In this document: positions 1 through 11,025 of the stretch, piece after piece
Numbering within the stretch: the first letter of the stretch is position 1
Layout: each line of letters opens with the position of its first letter
From: Xiphophorus maculatus
Taxonomy: Eukaryota; Chordata; Actinopteri; Cyprinodontiformes; Poeciliidae
Direction of reading: 5' to 3'
DNA: 64,000 bases
Assembly: GCF_002775205.1 (NCBI RefSeq)
Contig: NC_036447.1
Span: forward strand, 31,433,245-31,497,244
The notes under the pieces: generated by a model
What the model was told of the DNA's origin: nothing
The model's input: only the letters and a program-made list of their open reading frames with translations
Databases searched by the model: none
Made by a program: the position numbers and the translations under genes

Positions 1-137
1 TCTCCCTCTGCGTGGGTTCTCTCCAGGTACTCTGGCTTCCTTCCACAGTCCAAAAACATGACTGTCAGGTTAATTGGTCTCTCTAAATTCTCCCTAGGTG
101 TGAGTGTGTGTGTGTGTGTGTGTGTGGGTGTGTGCGT

Positions 138-175
<38 letters not shown>

Positions 176-290
176 GTGTGTGTGTGTGTGTGTGTGCGTG
201 CGTGTGTGGGTGTGTGTGTGTGTGTGTGTGCATGGTTGTTTGTCTCTGTGTTGCCCTCCATGCCACTCTATCGAGTGATGGATGGAGATA
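1..290 (+). repeat. 3' part of a tRNA-derived SINE with (GT)n tract
   Basis: The stretch matches the body of the SINE seen elsewhere in this window (5425-5560, 44190-44975): a gggttctctcc block, then ccaaaaacatgactgtcagg, then a gtctctctaaattctcccta block. It runs into an imperfect (GT)n microsatellite at about 97-232 and ends in a gatggatgg-type tail. The 5' end is cut by the window edge. The short Cys/Val reading frame over the GT run is low-complexity artefact. Confidence 0.75.
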
Positions 291-1165
291 AATGAATAAG
301 TAATTTCTTATATGACTTGTTAAATATCCATTTTGAAAATATTTTTGAAAAGTCACCAACAATTGTAATAAATTAGGAATTAATTAGGGTGTAAAGGGGG
401 CTGGATACAAAAGCCTGTCAGGCTTTTCCTTTTTTAAAAACATTTTGAAAGTTATGATTATCCTTATCACTTCACGTGTACATTAGATTTTTCTATCACA
501 AAAAATCACAATGTTTTAAATTATCACAAATCAAATGTACATATAGAAAACTTTTAAAAAATTGCACATACCTTTACAATACATTATTATACATTATAAT
601 ACAAGAAACCTTTGACCAGTAATGGCCACAGATCGTTATCTGTCATATTCTGTCCAAACATGCTGGTCTTTTTTCAACCAACTCCAGTTTTGTTTCTTTG
701 TTCTTGTTTAATGTTTACTATGCTAATTTTTATATTTTGTTTTAATTATGTTTTATTCATAACGGCACTTTGCATTTTTGCAAACAGCTTCAATTATGAT
801 TATCCACTATGTTTCTATCATCAATAAAATATCTTAATGCGTTAGAAAGGCTTTTCTAGTTAAGCTGCAGACAGCCAGGTACAGTCACTGTGAATTGTAA
901 TCGTTAACTGTTTTACTAACAGCCTTTATTGCCTTCTGGGTTTAATTACTGTTGAGATGCAGAGGGAAAAGTTCGATGCCATGTCCCTGTTTGGCCTCAG
1001 ATTTATAGGCTGAAGAAAGGGGAAGTCCAAAAGTCTCTCTAAGTAACACTTGCATGACCTGCATGAGTTTCTGCATCAGACTGGTCTTCAGCTGCTTTTT
1101 CAAACCTAAGTCTACATTTTGCACTTTTCCTTCATATTTGTCTGATAACTTTGCAGAGTGTGAAG
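291..1165. other. Upstream region of the abcg2-like gene
   Basis: AT-rich sequence with no coding homology that I recognise. The first coding exon begins after an acceptor-like ttgcag ending at about 1155, so the promoter and any 5' noncoding exon lie either here or left of the window. I could not identify a convincing first exon or TATA box. Confidence 0.35.
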
Positions 1166-4100
1166 ATGACCAAGGGCGAGCAGGCAGTTTCTGATATTGA
1201 AACTTGCTTCCAGGAACCTGGGCCGACTGTTACTTTCACCAGGCTGCATTATTGTGTTCAAGAGAAGAAGTTCTGCCGAAAGATAGGTCCTGAAAAACAT
1301 ATCCTCAAAGATGTAAGGTAAGACCAGATTCTTAACATTTGAGAATGTCCATTTACAATCTAATAGCACCGTCACTCATGTATTTGAATTTATCCTTGTT
1401 TTTACATTTTTATATATTTTTTCATATTTATTATTGCCTGCTTGCTGGTTTTACTGTATATCTTGTTTATTTCATCTAGTTTAAATCACAACAAATATCC
1501 TTAGGACATGTATAATAAATGCATGTAAAATGAGGTCCAGGTTAAATCCAACAACATTCATTGCTGTCAGTCAGGTTTCTACACTCAAATCTAAAACAGA
1601 TTCAGAGCAAGTAGGAAATTATATGAAAATTATACTATCCATCCATCCTTCCATTTTCTTACACCCTTATCCCATTTAGTCAGGGGGGGCTGGTGCCTAT
1701 ATTTCCAGTGGTCTACGGGCGAGAAGCAGAGGAAAATAATATTATATTATATTATATTATATTATATTATATTATATTATATTATATTATATTATATTAT
1801 ATTATATTATATTATATTATATTATAATACAGTGATAACATTATACATTGTTGATTATAGTGCTCTTTTTATTCCTATCTATAAAATAAATAACAAAAGC
1901 TCTATGTTGCTCATTTTTATTGATTTATTGGCCTGAAATATATTTTTTTCTAAGAAATACAAAAAGTAGAAATCATCACAAAATTATCTAATATTTAAAC
2001 ATACTGTAGATTATCAAGCCATTTTTTTTTTTAAATGAGCTAAAAATATATTATATTCTATTTCTCTTCACTTGATGTGTTAAATATTTTCAAGGAAGGG
2101 GTAAAATGGTTGGGTTACATTCATATGTATTATATAAAACTAGGTAATATCACCAAATATTTTCTGATTGTTGTCTGTGAAATTGTAATAATATCAATAA
2201 AGTGTACGTTAAGGTGTATACTTTAAAAAAGTAGAACTTGCATATGTTTTTGTAGTGGCATCATGAGACCAGGGATGAATGCTATAATGGGAGCCACAGG
2301 AAGTGGTAAAACATCGTAAGACGTTTTCATTCAAGTACATTGGTACAAATGTATTTCAGTTGAGCATGAATTCTAAAAATAAGTTTTATGTTCTGTGCAC
2401 AGACTTCTAGATGTGATAGCAGGTAGAAAAGATCCAGCTGGACTGCGCCAAGGAACAGTCCGAGTGAACGGCAAAGCTGTCACTTCTGAACTCAGGCTCA
2501 GCTCTGCTTATGTGGTACAGGTAGGAAAAGACACTTGCAAAGTTCCCTACCTAATAACGCTTGTTTTCCTACTTTATCTTTTTTATTTTGTTTTAGGATG
2601 ACATCCTGATGGGCACTCTAAGTGTGAGGGAGAACCTCCTCTTCAGTGCCAACCTGCGTCTCAACCCAAAGCATTACTCCTCTGCTGATAAACAGGAAAG
2701 AGTGAACTCCATCCTGCAAGACCTGGGCCTTGTGGACTGTGCTAACACTAAGGTACTGAGCTCTATGCACAAGCAGATTTTGCAACATGTAGCTCACTTT
2801 AAATTAGCATTTGAAATAATACTTCAACATCTTATTGCTCCCTGAAGGCTTTAATAGGAATGAAATGATTTATGCAGAGTGGTATAACAAACTGCCAGAA
2901 GTCACATATCTTCATGAGTGGATAAACAATGTTCTTAGGCACTTCCTAACCTAGGTGTTGTTTGGCATTTAACATGATTGGTCTATGATTTGTGATTTTT
3001 AATGAGGCCATGAAACCAGAATACAGCTCTTGCAAAAGTTGTTTAGCTATCTAGTAACAGTACTTTGATCAGTTCTGCGTGTCAGTGACCTTTATTCATT
3101 TTTCAATACAATGGAATCATGCTAAAATTGTTACGTAAAAACAACACAATTTGTATTGCTTTGGAAAGCACTTCTAAGGGTGCTATGAATCTTATTTGAA
3201 AATGTTAAAACTCTTTAGTTGAAAAATTATCGATCCAAATTAAATGGCCAAATTAACTTTTCAGCAAATGGTCAAACTCTGGAAAATTCCTGCTAATGAC
3301 CAAACCATTGTATTCAGTTTGAGAAGTTTTGAGAACTTCTGTAGAGAAGTTGAATCCAGTTCTACATTTGTGCATTAATTTTGTCTCCCTTTGACCTTTT
3401 TTTTTTGAGATGTGCACTGGCTGAGAAACTCACATGTTGCTAATATGACCATTCTAATGCTCCAGAGTTTACGTGGTACTTCATCATTTGCAGCTTTGTA
3501 AACTAACAGATTTTTAGTTATGGAAATGAGCAATTGACGTGTGAAAACACAGGCTTAAAAGTTAGCTAAAACGTTTCAACAAACCTCAAGTTTACTGCAA
3601 ACTGTTTTAAGTCCAGCTGGCATTTTCCATCCCATGAAACATGATGGCAGTATCATGCTGTGGGGATGGTGTTCTTTTGCAGAAATAGAGAAGTTGGTGT
3701 AGACAGAAGACAATGTTGGATCTAAACATGTCAGTGGCAGCATAAGACCAAACACTTAGGAGTTTCACCTTACAGCATTTCATTAGCTCATTAAGCACCA
3801 ATATCTGCTGAAACCTGCTAATGATGTTGTGCTCAAGTAGGAAACATTTAAAACATGTTATGCACCAGTTATGGAGTGGCATACAACTAAATATAATTCA
3901 TTATCAATTTTCAAATATTGCCAAAGATTTTCAGATGCCATCCAATCTAGCTGAGCTTGAGCTGATCTTGCATGGAATGAGTCAAATTTGAGTCTCTAGA
4001 TTTGCTAATCTGGTAAAAAAAAACATACCCACACCACCTGTAGCTGTAGCAGGTGGTGTGGGTATAATATATTTGTATTCAGGTGGTCTGAATACAATTC

Positions 4101-7100
4101 TAGCTTCATTTTCAGATGTTTATTTTTAAAATACAGTTCATTTTCATCCTTTACATAATTTTGTCATACTTTGTGTTAGTCTGACACATAAAATCCAAAT
4201 AAGTTCAAGTTTGACAAAAAATGAAAAAATAAAGATCACGGAAACATTTTATGTTGCTCCTTATCTACTGACAGTTTTTGAGTGTGTGCATGTGCATGTG
4301 TGTGTACCTATGAACACAGATAGGAACTGAGTTCCTGCGAGGCGTGTCAGGAGGGGAGAGGAAAAGGTGCAGCATCGGGATGGAGCTCATAACTTCTCCC
4401 TCTCTGTTGTTTCTGGACGAGCCAACAACAGGGCTGGATTCCAACACTGCAAACTGCATCACCGGTCTGCTGCACAAGTATGACCCAGTTATAACACATC
4501 CTCTTATGCTATAAAACCAATGAGACTCTGAAGCAGCATGTAGAAATATGCTAAAGTGCAGAAACCATTTTCTGCTATTTGTACCTGCTACAAAGCAAAT
4601 GTCCATACGTCTCCTGTTTTGATTTTGTGGCAACACTTCAGACTGTCCAGAAGAGGTAAAACTGTAATCTTCTCCATCCACCAACCACGCTACTCCATCT
4701 TCAAGCAGTTTGACCACCTCACTCTGATGCATAAAGGAGAGATTGTGTACGCAGGGGCAGCAGACCATGCCCTGGAATATTTTACAGACATTGGTATGTA
4801 ACATAAACACAAACAAGCTGCGCAAAAAAAACAAAGTTGCACAAGAATATCATGTAATTTAAAAACCCTGCCTTGTTTTTGGACAGGGTATCAAATTGAG
4901 CCTTTTAACAACCCTGCTGATTTCTTCCTGGATATCACGAACGGGGAGGCAACATGCAAAAAGCAATCACAGACTGCAGGTAATTTATTCCAAACAGCAA
5001 AGTCATATTATGCTCAAATCATATGCAATTGTGAGCAAGAAAATAGGCAAATCAAACTAATTACTGTATTTTAAACCACCAGTTGCCCCACTGTGTTTTT
5101 GTGTTATAAAATGTTAAAAGTTGGGGTGCGGTGGTGGCACAGAGATTAAAACACAAATCACATATGGATTCCTTATTTCTCTATGTGGCTGTCACACGAG
5201 TCTCGTCACATCTTAACCTTCTGCAGACAATATTGATAATCTCCTGAAAAATGCTTAGACTAATTATGTGAGGTGAAGATTAGTCCAGAGCATATGGAAC
5301 AGTTTTTAACTTTAAATGCATGCACTAGTATTGGATATATCAATGTCCCCATGTTTTCTATAGGTACAAAAACAAGGACAAATCATTGCAAATCATGTGA
5401 GTTGATCAGTTCATAAAACACTAGTTTATGCACAGTGGTAGAGCTGTTGCCTTGCAGCAAGAACGTCCTGCGTTCGATTCCCGGCCTGGGGTCTTTCTGC
5501 ATGGAGTTTGTATGTTCTCTCTGTGTATGCATGGGTTCTCTCCGGGTACTCCGACTTTAATAGGACTGTGTCTCTGCTCCTGATTGCCTCATTAAATGAG
5601 TTTTTTTGGACATGTATAATTTTTAATATTTTCTATACGTCTTCTATCTTGTTAATAGCTCGCCATTGTATTTAGCATTGGTGTTGTGTTTTCGTACGAG
5701 GACTCTTGCAAAAGATAAAATGACTCTAAATAATAGAATAGAATAGAATTACTTTATTCATCCCAGCAGGGAAATTATTTCGCAGTTACAGCAGCATAGA
5801 GACAAGACACACAACATCCACCACTGAGTAGCAATGTAGACAAGATAAAATAAGAATAAAATATGAAATGCTGTCAATATAAAAAGCAGCTTAGAGCAGT
5901 CCTTGCAAGGATTCAAAATGCAGAACAGAATGTATATGTAAATATATGTACAGGAAGTGTGCCAAATAAGACATTTCTTGTAAATTAAAGGATGTATGTA
6001 TATATTTGTCTTTAACTTGGCACTCATTTCTTTAATTTCTAAGAGGAGGGCAAGAACTGGTTGGCGATGGAGTATCGTGAGTCTGGCCTGTACCAGAACG
6101 TAATGCAGGAACTGGATCAGATGAACGAGAGCATTACTGATATGGACAACAGAAAAGAAGAGGCAGCCAACTACAACACATCCTTCCTCTATCAGGTCAG
6201 CAGATCTGTGTTTGAGAAATTCACCGATGCACAACAGGATCTTTCTTTTTGTTTTATTCAAAAGACCCACAACCTCAGTCTAATGATTGACAGATGTTCT
6301 GTTCAGATCAATTAAGATGTTATGAAAACAGAGTTATGACACAAACAAGGACAGGTCATTTACCTGTTATATGATTGTGATTGCTTATCTGCTGATTGAA
6401 CCCAGTCATGGCCATAAAAAGATAACGCTGTTGTGTGTGTGAGACAGATGCGTGTGGTGTGTGGAAGAACAGTGCTGAACCTTCTCAGGAATCCGCAGAC
6501 CTCGTACGCCCAGCTGGCTCTCAATATATTTTTTGCCATTCTGGTGGGACTTATTTACTACCAGATGCCTCAGACTCTGCCAGAGGGTTTGCAGAACAGG
6601 TATAAACAATGTGCAACCTGAACTTCTGAAGGATCCATTTTAACTTGCATGGTATGAAAATAAACATGGCAGGGTTTTATATTAATTTTATTGTGACTAT
6701 GAAATAAGTTTCTTGAATGTTTTGGGCATTGGTAGTAAATAAATAAACAGGAAAGAATCAAATTGAGATAATGCCTCACAGGTTTATGAAGTAAAATTGC
6801 ATAGTTTAAAGATTATGAACACATAGTAGAAAATTAAACATTTAATTGAATAAATAATAAACCATCATGTTGAAGTGATGTGTCAGTGTTAAGTTTTTTT
6901 TTATCTCTCTCGTTAATCAGGAGTGGAGCATTCTTCTTCCTCATCATAAACATGGTGTTTGGGAATCTTTCTGCTGTCGAACTCTTTATCAACGAAAGAG
7001 CAATCTTCATGTAAGCAGCAATAAAATGTTTAATGTGAATTGTTTCAGGACATTGAGATCAGGGTATAATTTTCTCCTCAGTCTGGTTTCCCACTGAAGC

Positions 7101-10100
7101 CACAGCATGAAAACATGTTCTTCAAAATAAACCTGCTATGTCTTAGTAATGCTTAGGGATATTATTTGTAGCTTTTGTTTCTTTTTTTTGCCACACAATT
7201 AGTTGATGCTGTCCAGTGATATTCTCCAGGGCAACAGTGGTGTGTCTGTAATATTCTAGACTGAAATGCATAATGTGTGTATTCTGGGTGAGTCACATGG
7301 GGCAGGATTTGATGAGCATTATCTTCTTCCTGCTCCTTTTCCAACTGAGAATGAAGGTTTCATTTTATTTTTAGTTGTTCTTTTTATTTTTTTTTCTTCA
7401 GACTTTTGTTGTTTATAATGCTAAGAATGAAGATTCCATTCATTCAATCAATAATTTTGTAAAATATGCTGTCTTGTTACCACATCTGCAAACAATTTTA
7501 TTATCGTTAACATTTTCATTCATTGACAAAACAAGCTAAAAACATAAACAAACTCACACTTTAGTTTACAAAAGACTTGGAAAAGATGTCATAAAATAGG
7601 ATTTAGGTCATTTTAATCAAAACTCTTTAATTTATTTTATATTTATTTTTATTATTATTATTAATCTACAGTCATGAGAACTCCAGTGGATATTACAGAA
7701 CCTCTGTCTACTTCCTGTCCAAGATCTTTGCTGATCTCATCCCCAACCGCATCATCCCCATCTTTGTGTTTTCAGCCATCGCCTACTACATGATGGGTAA
7801 CGTATTCACATCTGAGCACGCATACACACCGAGTACATACACCAGTTATTAATCTTTTCACATTCTTGAAATCGTGAATATTTAGAGTAAGAATTCATGT
7901 TAAAAATTTACTTCTGCAAGTTATTTAGAATAGACAAAGGCTCAAATTTGAAACTTTGAGTTTTAAATTAAATGTTTAGGGTTATTGAATGTAGTTGTTT
8001 TATTCTACATTTAAATCCTTATTTATATGGATTCACAGTCATAGCAAAACATTTTACCAAATGTTTTGTGCTGTTGTTTTAGCATTTATGTTTATTTTTA
8101 AAAAAAACTTTTTGTTAGAAAATGATCAAAGTACTCAGTGTTTTACTGTAGATCCTTCTTGTTCAAAACTTTTAGCAGAGTTCATATTCTTTTCTTCAAA
8201 CAAAATGATTTTCCAGGTGTCTAAAAGAATAGAAGAAGAGATCATTGGAGAATTTACATTTCACCAGTCATCTGTTGACTCTTCCTACTGCTCCTGGAGA
8301 ATTTCAGTTTGTCCTTTAAGTGTCTGTCTAGCAGAGAGGTGGTTTCTTTGTTGTCTTTCTGTCAAGAATTGGTGCAGTGTTGGTGGTGAGGTGGACGCAG
8401 ATGGAACCAGGTAGATGAATGATGATGATTTAATGAACATAAAATCCAAACAGTCCACAAACACGGGGCAGCACAGCCGAGCGGAAGCCAGGGCTCGACG
8501 CCGGTAGCAACCGGTTACACGAAGGGACTAGACGCCACAATGAGACGACAGCTAGACAGTATGACGCGAACAAACGACAAGGATCCGACAGCGACGCAGA
8601 CACACAGGTGGCATTAAATACACGGGAGGGTAATCACAGAAACGAGACACACCTGGGAACAATCAAGGGGAGGACAGGACAACGAAGAGACTCAAGGACA
8701 CAGAAAACAATAAATAAATACACAGACAACACAGAACATGACACTTTCCTTTTAGAGGCCGGTGTGCTAAAAGCCTCTGTTCATGGATCATCTCACACCC
8801 TCACTCACCTGCTTTCAAAACGTTCAGCCCTGCGCTGGTGGGAACTCTGAAACAGTCCTCAGAGGGACATGCTCCAGGATCTGCTGAACAATCTTGAATG
8901 TCTTGAGATCTTTTCACTGCATCTAAACTTCTCACATTGTGTTGAACAGAATAGATATGAACCTGTTTGTTGCAGGCACCTTTCTGTCAATGTAACCCCC
9001 ATTAACACAAGAAGAGTGATGTAGGCACATGTCCCTCTGTGACTGCAATCAGTTTGCAAATTTCATTTTGTATGACTTCATCTGGACTCTGTCACAGAGT
9101 CATCCATACATTTCATATGACTACACAAAAATGCAATTAACTGTTCATTTTGAACCAGGGTAAGATAAAATATTTTTTTATATGAGATAAGATACTTAGG
9201 TGTAGTTCTTTACAATAAATAGATCTAATCACGTTTTGCTGCCATTTCTAAAATTCTGTTTGGCTTGTAGCAGAACCTGCCTGTTTACCTGCTCTTGTCC
9301 GTTTTCAGGGTTGAACCCAGCTTTTGTGGCCTTCCTCTGCTTTGCCCTGACCATGTCTCTGGTCAGCTTGGCAGGAGTCGGCCTCGCTTTCCTCGTCTCC
9401 GCCAGCGTATCTACATTCGCAATGGCTAACATCCTGATTGCCCTCCCGTTTGTCTTCATGATGGTAAAATTCCATGACATATGCACTGAAACGTTCAGAA
9501 TACATATTAACATTGATTTCTGAACATAGTACGATTGATTTTTCTTCTTTGGCACTCCTGATCTTATCTCGTCCTTTTTCTGTTGTAGGTCTTTGGTGGT
9601 TTTCTCGTCAATCTCAACTCCATGCTGAGTTGGTTGTCTTGGTTGAAATGGATCAGTATTTTCAGTTATGGACTAAATGTAAGACAGTGCTTTTCAAAAG
9701 TATTCCTACTCCTTGACATTTTTCATTTGTTACAGCTATGGACTTTGGTGCATTTTATTGATTTAATGTATTAGACTAGCACCAAATAATGCATAGCTGT
9801 AACGCATAAGAAAAACAAATTGTTTCAAACTGTTTTAACAAATAGAAAATCTGAAAAGTGTGTCCCGCGTATGCATAGCAGCGAGCCACCCAGTCAATAC
9901 TTAGTAGAATCACGTTTTCCTGCAAGTACAGCATTTAGAGTGAATCGCTACCAGTTTAAATACTGACATTCAAAAACTCAGTCAAAACAAAAATGTACAA
10001 TCTTGCCCCAAATTATCAATTTGATATCTATCTAGACTTTTAATCAAATGAATATGATGTGTGAAGCTGCCACCACTATGTTTTACAGTGGAGATTGTTC

Positions 10101-11025
10101 AGGATGAAGGTGCCAGATGATTAGCCTTAGCAGCGTGGAGGGGCTCTTTTCTTGTTCACATGTTGTGAACAAAGAACATTCTTCTTTACAAGACTAACCA
10201 CTTTTCTGCTCACGTTGACGACTCAAAGCTTTATTGTAGAGCTCCATTTACCCAGTCACTCTCACAAACACACACCTTCCTACGGCGATACAGAGATCTG
10301 TGGATATCTTAGAGTGAAGTGTCTTTCCCACAGACACAGTGACATGACGGGAGAACACTGGAATCGAAACCCCAACTTCCCATTTACAGAACAGCTACTT
10401 TCTCCACCGAACCACTGATATCCATAAACACTCTGCAAGACTTCAGGCAGTCTATAGTTAAACAGAGACTGAAAGTGAACTATGCACAGACACACTCAAC
10501 TTACTCATCAGGCAACTTCCTAAATGGGAATGGGGGCTGAGGACAGATGCATACAGCAGTTAAAAAATGCATCCATTTCCTTTCACTTTACAATGATGCA
10601 TTACTTTGTGTAGGTCTATATCACTAAATAACAACAATATACTTTGAAGCTTGTTGTTACAATTTCTGAAAATGTGAAAAATCACACTTTAACCGTATGC
10701 AATAAAGATACTAAACAAAAAAAAGCTGTTTTTCTTTCCTAGGCTGTATACATCAACGAGATGAAAGGCCAGACTTTCTACAGCAACAATACCATGTGAG
10801 TGTGAATGCAATGGTTCGATTGCATCCCACAGTAACATCCTCTCAGTGAAAACAATATTATCTTCCCTGTGCTGCAGAATCCCAGGAGAGGTATTTCTGA
10901 AAAGCATGGACATTGACTACTCTGTGTGGGGCTTCTGGCAGAACCAGGTGGCTCTGCTGGGAATCATTACTGTCTGCATGACGCTGGCTTATGTGCAGCT
11001 GCTGCGAATCAACCGATGGAAGTGA
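1166..11025 (+). CDS. abcg2: ABCG2-type ABC half transporter (complete, 15 coding exons)
   Basis: ATP-driven efflux half transporter of the ABCG family, which works as a dimer in the plasma membrane. Coding exons: 1166-1317, 2256-2315, 2403-2520, 2597-2752, 4320-4477, 4642-4793, 4887-4979, 6044-6195, 6448-6599, 6921-7010, 7672-7796, 9309-9463, 9589-9678, 10743-10795, 10878-11025. All joins keep phase and give 617 codons plus stop. The nucleotide-binding domain comes first: Walker A GATGSGKT (63-70), Q-loop YVVQDD, signature VSGGE (171-175), Walker B LLFLDE (191-196), H-loop His228. Six membrane segments follow (about 348-617). Arg437 in GYYR aligns with human R482; Asn408 and Phe411 align with human N436 and F439. 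The last outer loop is about 10 residues shorter than human and has no cysteine, but keeps a glycosylation sequon (NNT, 566-568). An acceptor (ttgcag) just before the ATG implies an upstream noncoding exon. Which teleost abcg2 paralogue this is was not resolved. Confidence 0.93.
1640..1827. repeat. Reverse SINE tail followed by (ATATT)n pentanucleotide repeat
   Basis: 1640-1735 carries the reverse complement of the common SINE 3' end (catccatcc start, the gctggtgcctat block, a gggcgagaagcagagg end). It abuts a nearly pure ATATT pentanucleotide microsatellite of about 90 bases (1735-1827) in intron 1 of the abcg2-like gene. Confidence 0.7.
3600..4230 (-). mobile_element. Degraded Tc1-like transposon fragment in abcg2 intron 4
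   Basis: Around 3631-3685 the sequence reads like the Tc1 transposase segment around a KH-GSIMLWG motif (catgatggcagtatcatgctgtggggatgg), with stops and gaps. 4140-4205 carries a terminal sequence (tttgtgttagtctgacacat and neighbours) found at other Tc1-like remnants in the window (9740-9790, 10600-10640). No intact transposase. Limits are approximate; two adjacent hairpins (4025-4097) lie inside. Confidence 0.55.
5425..5560 (+). repeat. SINE head fragment (tRNA-derived)
   Basis: Contains gtggtagagctgttgcc, a B-box-like gttcgattcccgg at about 5473-5485, and the gtctttctgcatggagtttg body, then stops. It lies in intron 7 of the abcg2-like gene. A second short SINE-head-like stretch (ggtggtggcacagagat) is near 5128. 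Confidence 0.75.
5733..5975. repeat. Dispersed teleost repeat (class not assigned)
   Basis: Starts with a gaata simple repeat and the block actttattcatcccagcagg, aaattatttcgcagttacag, which I know as a frequent dispersed sequence in fish introns. No open frame and no terminal repeats that would place it in a class. It precedes exon 8 of the abcg2-like gene; the long minus-strand reading frame across it (5758-6270) is not a gene. Confidence 0.5.
8360..8743 (-). mobile_element. Candidate solo LTR (384 bp, 5-bp target duplication)
   Basis: The segment begins TGTCAAG and ends CATGACA, so it has TG...CA termini, and is flanked on both sides by ctttc (8355-8359 and 8744-8748), the 5-bp duplication expected of LTR retrotransposons. 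Read on the minus strand it has a TATTTAA-type box (about 8610-8618) and an ATTAAA signal (about 8425-8432) before the terminus, which suggests minus orientation. No internal retroelement genes remain. It lies in intron 11 of the abcg2-like gene. Family not determined. Confidence 0.6.
9690..10640 (+). mobile_element. Tc1-like transposon remnant with an internal reverse repeat
   Basis: The left part (gtattcctactccttgacat; then ggtgcattttattgattt) and the right part (gcattactttgtgtaggtct) are inverted matches of each other, as at the ends of a DNA transposon. 9895-10140 has recognisable transposon body sequence (agtcaatacttagtagaatc; ccaccactatgttttacagt). 10200-10420 looks like a reverse tRNA-SINE-type insertion (aagtgtctttcccacagaca; gaatcgaaaccccaacttcc). 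The element starts only about 12 bases after the exon 13 splice donor of the abcg2-like gene. Confidence 0.6.

Noticed and set aside
58-291. 77-residue Cys/Val-rich frame
   Set aside because: It is a translation of the (GT)n tract within a SINE.
4265-4834. 189-residue minus-strand frame
   Set aside because: It is the antisense of abcg2 exons 5 and 6, whose plus-strand translation has ABC signature, Walker B and H-loop motifs.
5758-6270. 170-residue minus-strand frame
   Set aside because: Covers a dispersed repeat and the antisense of abcg2 exon 8; low-complexity hydrophobic composition.
9679-10742. Possible hidden exon of the abcg2-like gene encoding the missing cysteine loop
   Set aside because: The loop position falls between exons 14 and 15, not in this intron, and the intron is filled with Tc1-like repeat sequence.
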